The notes under the pieces are model-generated. The model made no database searches. It was not told the origin of the DNA and saw only the letters and a program-made list of their open reading frames with translations. 12,046 nucleotides of DNA from Coriobacteriales bacterium (GTDB lineage Bacteria > Actinomycetota > Coriobacteriia > Coriobacteriales > UBA8131): positions 1 through 12,046 of the forward strand of contig JAITUO010000106.1 of assembly GCA_031286245.1 (NCBI GenBank), read 5' to 3'. The first letter of the stretch is position 1; each line of letters starts with the position of its first letter. The position numbers and the translations under genes are program-made. Positions 9,001 to 12,046 of the stretch are shown piece by piece.

Positions 9001-9685
9001 ACGCATCACCTTCGGCCTTGGTGTAGGCATCATCGGCGACTAAAATCAGAGTGAACTTACTCCAATCAAAATTGCTTGAAACACCGGTTGCTGCGGTTTT
9101 ATCCACATTAATATTGCCGTCGTATTGACCGGCGGCAATCGATATGGTGATTGAAACTGCTTCGTCGGAGATTTTTTTCATGGCCTGGTCGATGGCTTTT
9201 TGGATGGCATTGTCTGAAGATACGACAGTTTTTGTGACCTGTTCGTCACCAACCGGGTCAGAAGTTGTGGTCTGGGTCTTGTCGGCTGGAGGGGTGGGAG
9301 CGTCTTTTGGCAGAGTGACCAGCTGCTCATCCTCGGTGCGGAAATACTGGTCGGTCTTAGTACCAGTTTTGGTGTTCTCGGTCTGAACCTTGGTGTATGA
9401 AGGCAGGTCGTTGGTAAATGTCAGATCGTTACTGTTGCCGAGGTCAGAGGCTTTGTTGGTGCCACTGCCGTTGTCGTACTCGACAATAGTTGCTGATCCG
9501 TCCTTGGCCGCCAGTACAACAGCATCTTCCACGTCTTTTTCGTCTTCAGCCGCCCAGGCTACTGAAGGACTGATGACAGCCAGAAGCAAGGCTATCAGCA
9601 AGCCGGAAAGTATGCCTATAAAAGGAGACAACAGCCGAAGCTTGTTCGAAGTGCCTGCTGAACGAGCTATACCATAAGTAACCAT
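1..9685 (-). CDS. Giant multi-repeat secreted/surface adhesin-like protein (3' end outside window)
   Basis: One open frame runs from the ATG at 9685 to the window edge: 3228 codons plus one base, no stop. The start is well fixed: an in-frame TAA lies 12 codons upstream (9719-9721) and a GGAGGG site sits 9 nt before the ATG. The order of parts is signal peptide (1-45), acidic linker, a probable beta-helix-like region with RTX-like motifs (about 300-366), strand repeats from about residue 640 onward, InlB-B-like units at 868-949, 1007-1080, 1188-1518 and 2309-2514, a helical segment (2003-2209), and more strand repeats to the edge. I see only two cysteines (480 and 2634). The strand repeats resemble those in LktA-type filamentous adhesins and other 'beta strand repeat' proteins, so a surface fibre used in adhesion or cell-cell contact is likely, but this rests on architecture alone. 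The anchor (LPXTG, S-layer or autotransporter domain) would lie beyond the window. The exact role is unknown. Confidence 0.93.
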   Translation of the reverse strand, partial: MVTYGIARSAGTSNKLRLLSPFIGILSGLLIALLLAVISPSVAWAAEDEKDVEDAVVLAAKDGSATIVEYDNGSGTNKASDLGNSNDLTFTNDLPSYTKVQTENTKTGTKTDQYFRTEDEQLVTLPKDAPTPPADKTQTTTSDPVGDEQVTKTVVSSDNAIQKAIDQAMKKISDEAVSITISIAAGQYDGNINVDKTAATGVSSNFDWSKFTLILVADDAYTKAEGDALIDPDSYNADSIGMVSINGSITINGVEVEIIGLFFSASTTTTITDSQVTIYGTSQDDNIVVVLAADGSVIVLAGAGNDTINVSGTGEATTTDANKAKVDINGGKGDDTINIDLSIANNKSLATIVKVNGDIGHDRLNFTGTLHKDDTTQNKVDYNNGDPIIELLNSEGNLLKMVITGVEDYTDSLANKPEQELDVNAAVDEGNGSYSYSLTQAFTNYVLKVTTDDQKKFITEQDGLTTINNLILSATEAFLCNVIIQPGENLYATRGILADGLNLVLKGKQITVLGSIFAQTVSIEVFDDDVNIRVSDIISTDSLPLPDGTTDKLELSLFDAYSNVFIKVVEGASVNAVGSVFMSATIQQTHGFLPVGGINFVTVKVGTTRIIIDGLVEAGGRISAKTALNVKVEVSNASLAEYYIPLAVNIAISESGIKIGEKAAIKAGSSVELIAATNIDISAKATSGKLPLSVVVGVVVSETYVEVLGSIEATAGDMLISATGKIKVIASATSKTEQTKDTTGTPDKDSNGNTKDTSTGNSGNSYGGFVAVNVVLQDVWVKVLGKATLTAGGSITLESKADQRVTTNAVASAKDSDKKDDKNNSDGNSMKQVTDLLGGIFKELLGKLTGSDADKLKQAEQGLASTEGRKVDAEPADNGAISAPQRVKAGETLTVTVTPNDGYKLQSLTASYLPAGQNNLRTVDILLTNGKYSLEMPDADITLVAVFTELAAGESNPKTEDSPFGNSNKNNPNATDTLNDATKNSDNSADDKDFGSSHSLTSFQGDGGAIIPETTKADAGNYINITVNPASGKKLDEGSLIAKYTIDSITYSLTISKNSAGKYELLMPNADVSFEAKFVDIPAGEENKSNGSADSNTSSVQMTGALAIAVVTNTNNVVIDTTGTIRSGDSLSLTATATTQSSINADASPVTADSAKKTGEAEKEGASTTQGGEIKNEQKTEAVVDGSIRKVTIAATANGEVSQTAGNDFRFAVTPRQGYLVDTVQASYTNLAGEKKTVNLVKVGDYYVWQTEPAGIQLDSVITVTAKFKADSHQITVSGPGASNVVINTKANTGDKVTITVKADNSGQKPSYNFSVGGTQVQRDTDGSYYFIMPATDLTITVTMVQKAIEIIVTGDKDLIVFSPRIEAGDKLKVELSDKATGTGKKYSITVNVAYLSGPSEEITLTDGYYEIPAGALQVQVVINEGGDKTYQLQSDPTTNGSISAPNRVDAGDKIEIKVTPADGYRLKDGSLVISIPQSNNSSDAKTITADAEGRFWYTLPASGIFTGRAITIKADFETDPNYDPNTKQGTDNKKDSSFALGVGVAVGVTQHTNNAFIVNANIETVSISVVANSGTEKDKNLASAYSAAGYSKGSFGIAGAITVQVTSFNTRAVIGDKVTITFVDSDGTLNVKASSYEEIASKADASAKSEGGTAGIGAAIAINITGIDVFAWISEGTTIILPNDTTLKSVEVKALHSGEEKVEAKAGSAGGISVSPAVALLISGVNSQAYLGYGTVSSSTVITTSEDFSVSATNSMKRELAANAAASGGSVGIGAAIGIALVNDSAGATLKRSVKARNITVEATSRSDLKSTVKASSSGAKSEKKNSSGGSGNSGGSGNSGGSGSDDDPGGGNKGESDKQADKLIGNGGKLASQTNSTNTTGAKTSQMNSGRQGAQTSEGNIQIAAGFVLAIVSNTTSASVADGLSLIAISNLNDDGKPENGVIIIRALSQTDVNIKADASATKSEIGVGVAVAISIVNYQTIAYLGNSTVNARTLSVEAGMIQDKVKDATEAANKPINILDEFVTQAVKDLVVDLLESMGLGEELAGSIATEIAKIIGDLAGEVSKTLLAGSGLEKLLSTDIEKMINDWLASTGETATDAQLAAMKTFLINTILAKITEQFDLGSQETTPLTNNTALPEQTQQQIQIMADQIFSDLIDTDKFMNLIKGDWQQTLTNNLTTALKQAGKVLTNAALEGLSNWLNLKVPPKNKPSAHDITIQAVSGAGASSVGIAGAVAIAIINGETQAIIAEGGSPISLTENLTLRASGTHIEKTVATAAVTKDGSPDTNKAAGGDSNVGDGSVGSHAGRKVDEQTEIATTVHGQITNVITTTITIGTGNSKTYTYNYTVSVRSDEGYKINGLTVTRSDSGVTYNISIASSTTNANGDKVFTYSLVLSEGEQLPDDTVVTFMALFEVDAKAIQISSNDPNGSAKATDSDGKSITTDNPAKQGDKVSIVVTPNQGYTLDKLTYSYRDANGVQQTKDIVTYETTGGNTLSFYMPGFDVTISATFRQLQQDEQPMNTKQDTTSSGKSVGIGASFALTISNMSIKAEIGSNRVIEAGGVDVRATGRHDAETISVAGSDPLTRQKSAGKQTSKPQDIAIDASVAITLIENTVKATIRTGVRITTSGGECVVVSETETPVLDERGHPIYIDSDKNEFKLYLNAAGEKVYNASGYLRMTDKDGNTVYKDPKTIKPKTNKVQDKTNFYLAASQEGHTLTKASGFAVGEQTAVGAAAAIGIIDSDVRAEFLGQAHVSGTARVLARTNNEDDNFAIATAMGADMQRNIDKFNEGVGSAEDYSNKVAAGDYDNLNKDNKTADNVNGKLDKNKDSEGQKTSNGNSSSTNALISQNAKSEGTPDNTTGSATSTANSNAGSSVAGGASSSNSSSFQVAAAVGVSITNHNANTQLSGTFETTGMQVLAENNGNFRTRATGVAMSLADSSNAIALALALSINNNQAIANVAGEVTTPLDTIGDIVPGGVRIQARSTQNMDKIFRGALAAQAIAGSVSGSDSTVTISGAVSIVINNATTRVDIASNSKITGSEIEISATDKSKLAVRAGGISISKGTSVGIGASFALVYANNTVETLIGDSVSIQGKTLTITAEKLAVTIADYVPTVDLSYLITDSSQNKADPPGIIDIKKEENKDSYTITINISTDTLLTAIDLLNFLSSNNFYAEAIAGAISGGNGDVSIAGAFAMIFYNTKIAVHIADNIRFSVSDDLVINA
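2144..2761 (-). repeat. InlB-B-like repeat block C (two units)
   Basis: Residues 2309-2416 and 2417-2514 are two units of the same class. The second is the most canonical: AKQGDKVSIVVTPNQGYTLD followed by a strand and MPGFDVTISATF at the end. The first opens with GRKVDEQTE, matching the GRKVDAEP that opens block A, which suggests the two blocks arose by duplication together with their junction. The unit pair sits between two SVGI(G/A)-type strand repeats and so looks inserted within that array. Confidence 0.7.
3059..3679 (-). other. Helical segment embedded in the beta-repeat protein
   Basis: Residues about 2003-2209 change character completely. They are rich in Leu, Ile, Lys, Glu, Asp and Gln with amphipathic spacing (for example AVKDLVVDLLESMGLGEELA, SIATEIAKIIGDLAGEVSKT, MADQIFSDLIDTDKFMNLIK, NLTTALKQAGKVLTNAALEG) and lack the Gly/Ala/Thr-rich strand pattern of the flanks. 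The segment ends at a proline/lysine-rich joint (KVPPKNKP) before another SVGIAGA repeat begins. I do not recognise a family. It looks like a separate helical domain of about 207 residues inserted in the fibre. Confidence 0.6.
4155..4200 (-). repeat. 18-bp tandem repeat encoding a (GGSGNS)n flexible linker
   Basis: The 18-bp unit GAGCCGCCRGAATTACCG (plus-strand reading) occurs twice at 4155-4172 and 4173-4190, followed by a 10-bp partial copy. On the coding strand it gives repeated Gly-Gly-Ser-Gly-Asn-Ser near residues 1829-1843, followed by an acidic, glycine-rich stretch (SGSDDDPGGG). It is an in-frame flexible hinge and the only near-identical coding tandem repeat I see in the gene, so it could vary in copy number without breaking the frame. 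Confidence 0.85.
5132..6124 (-). repeat. InlB-B-like repeat block B (four consecutive units)
   Basis: Residues 1188-1270, 1272-1346, 1347-1424 and 1429-1518 are four units of about 75-90 residues in direct succession. Shared landmarks are 'NG.vs....aGd...i.vtP..GY', a tyrosine near the unit end (GYYEIPAG, SYYFIMPA, FWYTLPAS) and a closing hydrophobic strand (VTAKFKA, TITVTMVQ, IKADFE). The third unit is the most diverged and lacks the MP.aD motif. Block B precedes the densest run of strand repeats and could act as a stalk section. Confidence 0.7.
6446..7084 (-). repeat. InlB-B-like repeat block A (two units)
   Basis: Residues 868-949 and 1007-1080 each follow the pattern of the divergent InlB B-repeat: a GAI..P start, an 'AGetltvtvtP..GyklqsL' core and a terminal MP.aD...a.F motif (MPDADITLVAVF and MPNADVSFEAKF). 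The two units are separated by a very hydrophilic linker rich in Asn, Asp, Lys and Ser (about 957-1000). In other Gram-positive proteins such units form small ubiquitin-like beta domains acting as spacers or ligand-binding modules on the surface. Confidence 0.75.
8588..8785 (-). other. RTX-like Gly/Asp motifs in the N-terminal region
   Basis: Three short motifs follow each other: AGAGNDTIN (301-309), GGKGDDTIN (330-338) and GDIGHDRLNF (357-366). The first two fit the hemolysin-type calcium-binding nonapeptide pattern GGxGxDxUx well; the third is a degenerate version. They are spaced about 27-29 residues apart rather than in direct tandem, so they may mark turns of a beta-helix rather than a full RTX beta-roll. 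Calcium binding is an inference. Confidence 0.55.
9551..9685 (-). other. Signal peptide of the giant protein
   Basis: Residues 1-45 have a long, mildly basic N-region (Arg8, Lys15, Arg17), a hydrophobic core from about residue 21 to 40 (PFIGILSGLLIALLLAVI), and a likely cleavage site after Ala-Trp-Ala (A45), followed directly by the acidic stretch AEDEKDVEDA. This is a classical Sec signal, so the protein should leave the cytoplasm. The 20-residue N-region before the core is rather long, as is common in very large surface proteins. Confidence 0.9.
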
Positions 9686-9694
9686 AGTGCCCTG

Positions 9695-9700
9695 CCCTCC
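9695..9700 (-). promoter_or_regulatory. Ribosome binding site of the giant gene
   Basis: GGAGGG on the minus strand lies 9 nt before the ATG, a near-ideal Shine-Dalgarno sequence and spacing. With the in-frame stop just upstream it settles the start codon and predicts efficient translation. Confidence 0.85.
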
Positions 9701-9817
9701 GACGAGAAATCTCTCAGGTTAGTACGGTGTGGTTCAACGACTTTAATATTCAATTCATACGTGTGAAAACACTGCTAGCATAGCCTACAGTTCTCCTCCG
9801 CGCATGTGCATGGTGAC

Positions 9818-9846
9818 TTTGTAACACATCGTCTTAATGCTTTCAA
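9818..9846 (-). promoter_or_regulatory. Candidate sigma-70-type promoter for the giant gene
   Basis: On the minus strand a TTGAAA -35 box (9841-9846) is followed after 17 bp by TACAAA (9818-9823), preceded by TGT in the extended -10 position. The predicted transcript would have a leader of roughly 125 nt before the ATG. The -35 box matches consensus in five of six positions and the -10 in four of six. Other AT-rich hexamers in the leader (for example around 9741-9760) could also serve, so this is a moderate call. Confidence 0.4.
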
Positions 9847-9883
9847 TGTACATTCTGATAATTCTTGCTGGTTCGTTGTTGGT

Positions 9884-9954
9884 CCGATGCTGGCTAGGTT
9901 GGCTTGAGGCTGGTTCGATGCTGGTTAGTCTGGCTCGATGCTGGTTAGTCTGGC
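9884..9954. repeat. 20-bp tandem repeat upstream of the giant gene's promoter
   Basis: TCGATGCTGGTTAGTCTGGC occurs as two perfect adjacent copies at 9915-9934 and 9935-9954. A diverged copy (16 of 20 identical) lies at 9884-9903, and GCTGGTT fragments fill the rest. Directly after the last copy, TGGCTA-AGC-TAGCCA (9951-9965) forms a short inverted repeat. The array begins about 40 bp upstream of the candidate -35 box. It could be a regulator-binding array or simply a slippage-prone tract. Confidence 0.85.
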
Positions 9955-9979
9955 TAAGCTAGCCAAGCAATCTAGTCTC

Positions 9980-10027
9980 CATGCAGGCTAGTCTGCATGC
10001 AGCCTAATTTCCATGCAGCCTAGTCTG
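9980..10027. repeat. 16-bp tandem repeat, three copies
   Basis: Three adjacent 16-bp units, consensus CATGCAGCCTAGTCTG, occupy 9980-9995, 9996-10011 and 10012-10027. The first differs at one base and the middle one at the last few positions. A weaker fourth copy ending TCTAGTCTC precedes them. Each unit carries the CTAGTCT/TTAGTCT core also found in the neighbouring 20-bp repeats, so the two arrays probably share an origin. No reading frame is associated. Confidence 0.8.
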
Positions 10028-10105
10028 CCACATTATAACCATTTACTGCTTTGTTAGCTTACTATCTTTTTATCTTCTCTGGACAGAGTATTTGTTTATA
10101 TGAGC

Positions 10106-10132
10106 GGTATTCGACTCATTGAGTCGAATACC
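10106..10132. promoter_or_regulatory. 27-bp palindrome, possible operator
   Basis: GGTATTCGACTCA and its exact reverse complement TGAGTCGAATACC flank one central T. If a single A is skipped on the right side, three more base pairs (AGC/GCT) extend the dyad. There is almost no loop and no T-run, so a terminator is unlikely. A long symmetric site like this is typical of a dimeric regulator's operator or a recombination or mobile-element site. It lies about 260 bp upstream of the candidate promoter of the giant gene. Confidence 0.6.
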
Positions 10133-10265
10133 AGCTAATTTAATACTTCTGCTTTGTAGGGGGATGTTGTTTTTTTGTTGGTTTTCTGTGTGTGGGTTAG
10201 TTTGTACGTTAAAACCAGGAGATTCCTAGCTAAAAGCATTGCAGATTCGGCTGATCCGAAAAGTC
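10133..10265. other. AT-rich gap without recognisable gene
   Basis: This stretch contains a G5 run, a T7 run and a GT-rich tract (10160-10202), then a small hairpin TTCGG-CTGAT-CCGAA (10246-10260). I see no supported coding frame, RNA gene or clear promoter. Confidence 0.6.
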
Positions 10266-10419
10266 TGCCGCAAAAAGGGCCCTTTTGTATGGTTTTCCAT
10301 GAGGTGGAAGGTCGCTTTTTATCCCATGAAATTTAAAATACCTGGTAGATGAGTTGCAATTGAAAAGCTGTCGAATTAAATCACATAGAAAATCATACAA
10401 AAGGGCCCTTTTTGCGGCA
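10266..10419. repeat. 32-bp inverted repeat pair with nested palindromes, MITE-like or structured RNA
   Basis: The arms at 10266-10297 and 10388-10419 are reverse complements with one mismatch in 32 bp (TGCCGCAAAAAGGGCCC at the left outer end). They enclose 90 bp of AT-rich sequence, and similarity fades gradually on both sides of the arms. Each arm holds the 14-bp self-palindrome AAAAGGGCCCTTTT. I see no flanking direct repeat. Possible identities are a small non-autonomous mobile element, a long hairpin RNA, or facing recognition sites. It has no coding capacity. Confidence 0.8.
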
Positions 10420-10595
10420 AAATTTTGGATTTCCGGTGCTATTGAGAAAAAAAGCTTCCAAGCTATAGAAACGCAGTCTTCAGTTCGGGAAGGTTATGCC
10501 CGGTTTTCTGGCTCTTCGGTAGTTTGTGTGGGTGAGATTCTGGAGTAACAGCAGCTAAACAGCCAAAAACAAACAAAAGATCATGAAATGTAATA
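10420..10595. other. Non-coding stretch before the IS hairpin
   Basis: Only short frames are present. A TTG-initiated 64-codon frame (10354-10548) runs through the right arm of the inverted repeat, lacks a convincing ribosome binding site and has no recognisable motif, so I do not call it a gene. The left end of the IS probably lies in or just after this stretch, but I could not identify its terminal inverted repeat. Confidence 0.5.
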
Positions 10596-10619
10596 GAACG
10601 GCCCCTCGCGGGGCCGTTC
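10596..10619 (+). terminator. GC-rich hairpin upstream of the transposase, possible read-through block
   Basis: GAACGGCCCC-TCGC-GGGGCCGTTC is a perfect 10-bp stem with a 4-nt loop. No T-run follows on the plus strand; on the minus strand it is followed by TATTACATTT, a weak tract. Hairpins near IS ends often reduce transcription or translation entering from outside. It could alternatively fold in the transposase leader. The structure is certain; the function is inferred. Confidence 0.45.
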
Positions 10620-10678
10620 CGGCATGGGACAATATAGAAAAGATTGGCCTATATTCCCTACTAGAAGGGCCCCATGCT

Positions 10679-12021
10679 ATGAACAGGATACTACGTTTTG
10701 CGTACTTACTGACTAAAACCATCCTAAAAAGTGTCTACATTGATGATCAGGCGGTAGTGTTTAGTGTGCGCCCTTACAAGCGTGCCCAAAGGCTTTGCCC
10801 GATCTGCGGGTTAAAGAGCACCTACTATGACACCATGCCTAAAGCCAGGCGATGGCGAACGCTAGACTTTGGGCAGTCGATGTGTTTTTTGGAGTACCAG
10901 CTTAGCCGCGTGCACTGCCCAAAGCACGGCATACATGTCGAGTCTGTCCCCTGGGCACGTTACAACTCACGCTTTACTAAGCCGTTTGAGGATAAAGTAG
11001 CCTGGATGGCGGTGCACTGCACGATATCGGCAGTCGCTGAGGAGTGCCGTATCGAGTGGCACAGCGTCGGCGGCATCTGCGCCCGCGTCTATGCCGACCT
11101 CAAAGCATCAGTAGGCCCCGGGCGCTTTGAGGGCTTGAGGCGGATCGGCATCGATGAGTGCTCTTACAAAAAGAATCGCAAATACCTGATTGTCATAGTC
11201 GACCACGACCGCAGTTGCTTGGTCTGGGCTGGTAACGGTTATGGCAAAGAGACACTGAACCGTTTCTTAGACGAGATGTAAGCGCGAGCAGAGACTGGCC
11301 ATTGAAGTCGTCACCGCTGACGGCGCCAAATGGATAAAACAGCTGGTCAAGAGGCGCTGTCCCAATGCAGAGTGGGTCTTAGGATCCCTTCCATGTCGTC
11401 AGCTGGATGAACGATGCACTGGACAGTGTTCGCTGTGAAGAGTGGCAGGTGGCCAAGAAGGCGGCATAAGGCAGCCACCCCAAAGCGTGACCGGCCGGGC
11501 CGTCCGTCAGCAGGTGATGAGACGCCGCCTTAAGGCTAAAGAGCTGACTGCTATGGCCTCATCCATCAGGGGGTCGCGCTTTGCGCTCATCAAAGGAGTC
11601 GAGAATCTAAACGAGACCCAAATAGTCAAGCTGGATGACTTAAAGAAAGCCGGGTCACACCTGTTTAAGGCTTGGGAGCTGAAAGAAGACTTGAGGGCGG
11701 TGTTCAAAGCAGCCAGTGCTGAGGAAGCTGATGACTTACTGGATGACTGGCTAAAGGCGAGCCTGTCTATGCCGCATCCCACAGATCGTCGAAGTAAGCA
11801 GAAAGGTGCGCAAACGCCGTGACGACATTGTGCGTGCAGTCAAGCTAAACATCAGTAACGCCCGCGTGGAAGCTATCAACAACAAGATCAAAGTCACAGT
11901 ACGAATGGGATATGGGTTTAAAAACGCCGATAACCTCATCGCCTTGCTATTGCTGAGATGTTCCGATATCCAGCCGCAGCTCCCTGGCAGGCCGTTGAAA
12001 CAAATTAAGATAGTGGCATGA
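10679..12021 (+). pseudogene. ISL3-family transposase with five +1 frameshifts
   Basis: A DDE transposase that moves an ISL3-type insertion sequence. I chose the start at 10679 (MNRILRFAYL), preceded by AGAAGGG, over an upstream ATG at 10583 whose extra codons run through a hairpin. Conserved parts, in joined numbering: zinc finger CPIC (40-43) with CPKHG (80-84), first Asp in RIGIDE (159), second Asp in TADGAKW (214), DPFHVV, and Glu in NARVEAINNK (396), then GYGFKNADNL. The frame changes five times: ATG-T-AAG at 11279, TTA-G-GAT at 11382, GCA-T-AAG at 11467, CCT-T-AAG at 11531 and CTA-A-AGG at 11754. Removing one base at each gives 445 uninterrupted residues ending at the TGA at 12019-12021. 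As written the first product stops after 200 residues, so the gene is probably inactive unless the shifts are suppressed or are sequence errors. Confidence 0.9.
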
Positions 12022-12046
12022 CATGAGCCTGTTTGGTAACTATTGG
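12022..12046. other. Tail after the transposase
   Basis: Only 25 bp remain. The right terminal inverted repeat of the IS probably lies here or just beyond the window. Comparison with the region left of the transposase gave only a weak gapped resemblance, too poor to define the ends. Confidence 0.3.

Noticed and set aside
415..9677. Many plus-strand open frames of 60-230 codons and short minus-strand frames out of phase within 1-9685
   Set aside because: They overlap the single 3228-codon minus-strand frame, have no consistent ribosome binding sites and give low-complexity products without motifs. They are shadows of a repetitive coding sequence.
9884..10027. CRISPR array
   Set aside because: The repeats are directly adjacent with no unique spacers, the units are too short, and no cas genes are nearby.
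10106..10132. Rho-independent terminator
   Set aside because: The dyad has practically no loop and no T-run on either strand.
10354..10548. 64-codon plus-strand frame
   Set aside because: It starts with TTG, lacks a good ribosome binding site, runs through the inverted repeat arm and shows no recognisable protein motif.
10583..10678. N-terminal extension of the transposase from an ATG at 10583
   Set aside because: The added 32 residues are encoded by the GC hairpin and resemble no part of the family; the start at 10679 has an upstream AGAAGGG and matches the usual ISL3 N-terminus.
11279..11754. General poor sequence quality as the cause of the frameshifts
   Set aside because: Not excluded, but the neighbouring 9685-base frame has no frameshift, and the five sites are not long homopolymers, so a uniform error rate does not explain them well.
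11507..11939. Minus-strand frames opposite the transposase
   Set aside because: They are antisense to well-conserved transposase codons and have no motif of their own.

Overview
The window holds two things and the long gap between them. Positions 1-9685 on the minus strand are one uninterrupted reading frame. I followed it codon by codon: 3228 codons without a stop, and its C-terminus lies beyond the window. It encodes a giant secreted or surface protein with an N-terminal signal peptide, a few RTX-like glycine/aspartate motifs, about twenty copies of a roughly 22-residue hydrophobic strand repeat of the kind found in giant filamentous adhesins, eight InlB-B-like repeat units in three blocks, acidic and Asn/Ser/Gly-rich linkers, and an unexpected helical segment of about 207 residues.

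Positions 9686-10678 are a gap of about 1 kb between divergent genes, with much visible structure. It has a strong ribosome binding site and a candidate promoter for the giant gene, two tandem repeat clusters (20-bp and 16-bp units) just upstream of that promoter, a 27-bp near-perfect palindrome, a 32-bp inverted repeat pair whose arms each contain a self-palindrome, and a GC-rich hairpin next to the transposase gene.

Positions 10679-12021 on the plus strand are an ISL3-family transposase. All three expected catalytic acidic residues and the zinc-finger cysteines remain, but the gene is broken by five single-base frameshifts. All five are in the +1 direction, and each lies at a TAA/TAG-containing site. 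Joined across the shifts it gives 445 residues, a normal length for the family.

The organism is a bacterium of moderate GC content. The adhesin architecture and the transposase sequence (CPIC zinc finger, GYGFKNADNLIALLLLRCS-type C-terminus) resemble what I recall from anaerobic Gram-positives such as Coriobacteriia-like Actinomycetota or Bacillota. That placement is a low-confidence inference. The two genes show no functional link: the IS remnant looks like an accessory insertion beside a large surface-protein locus. No RNA genes or CRISPR arrays were seen.
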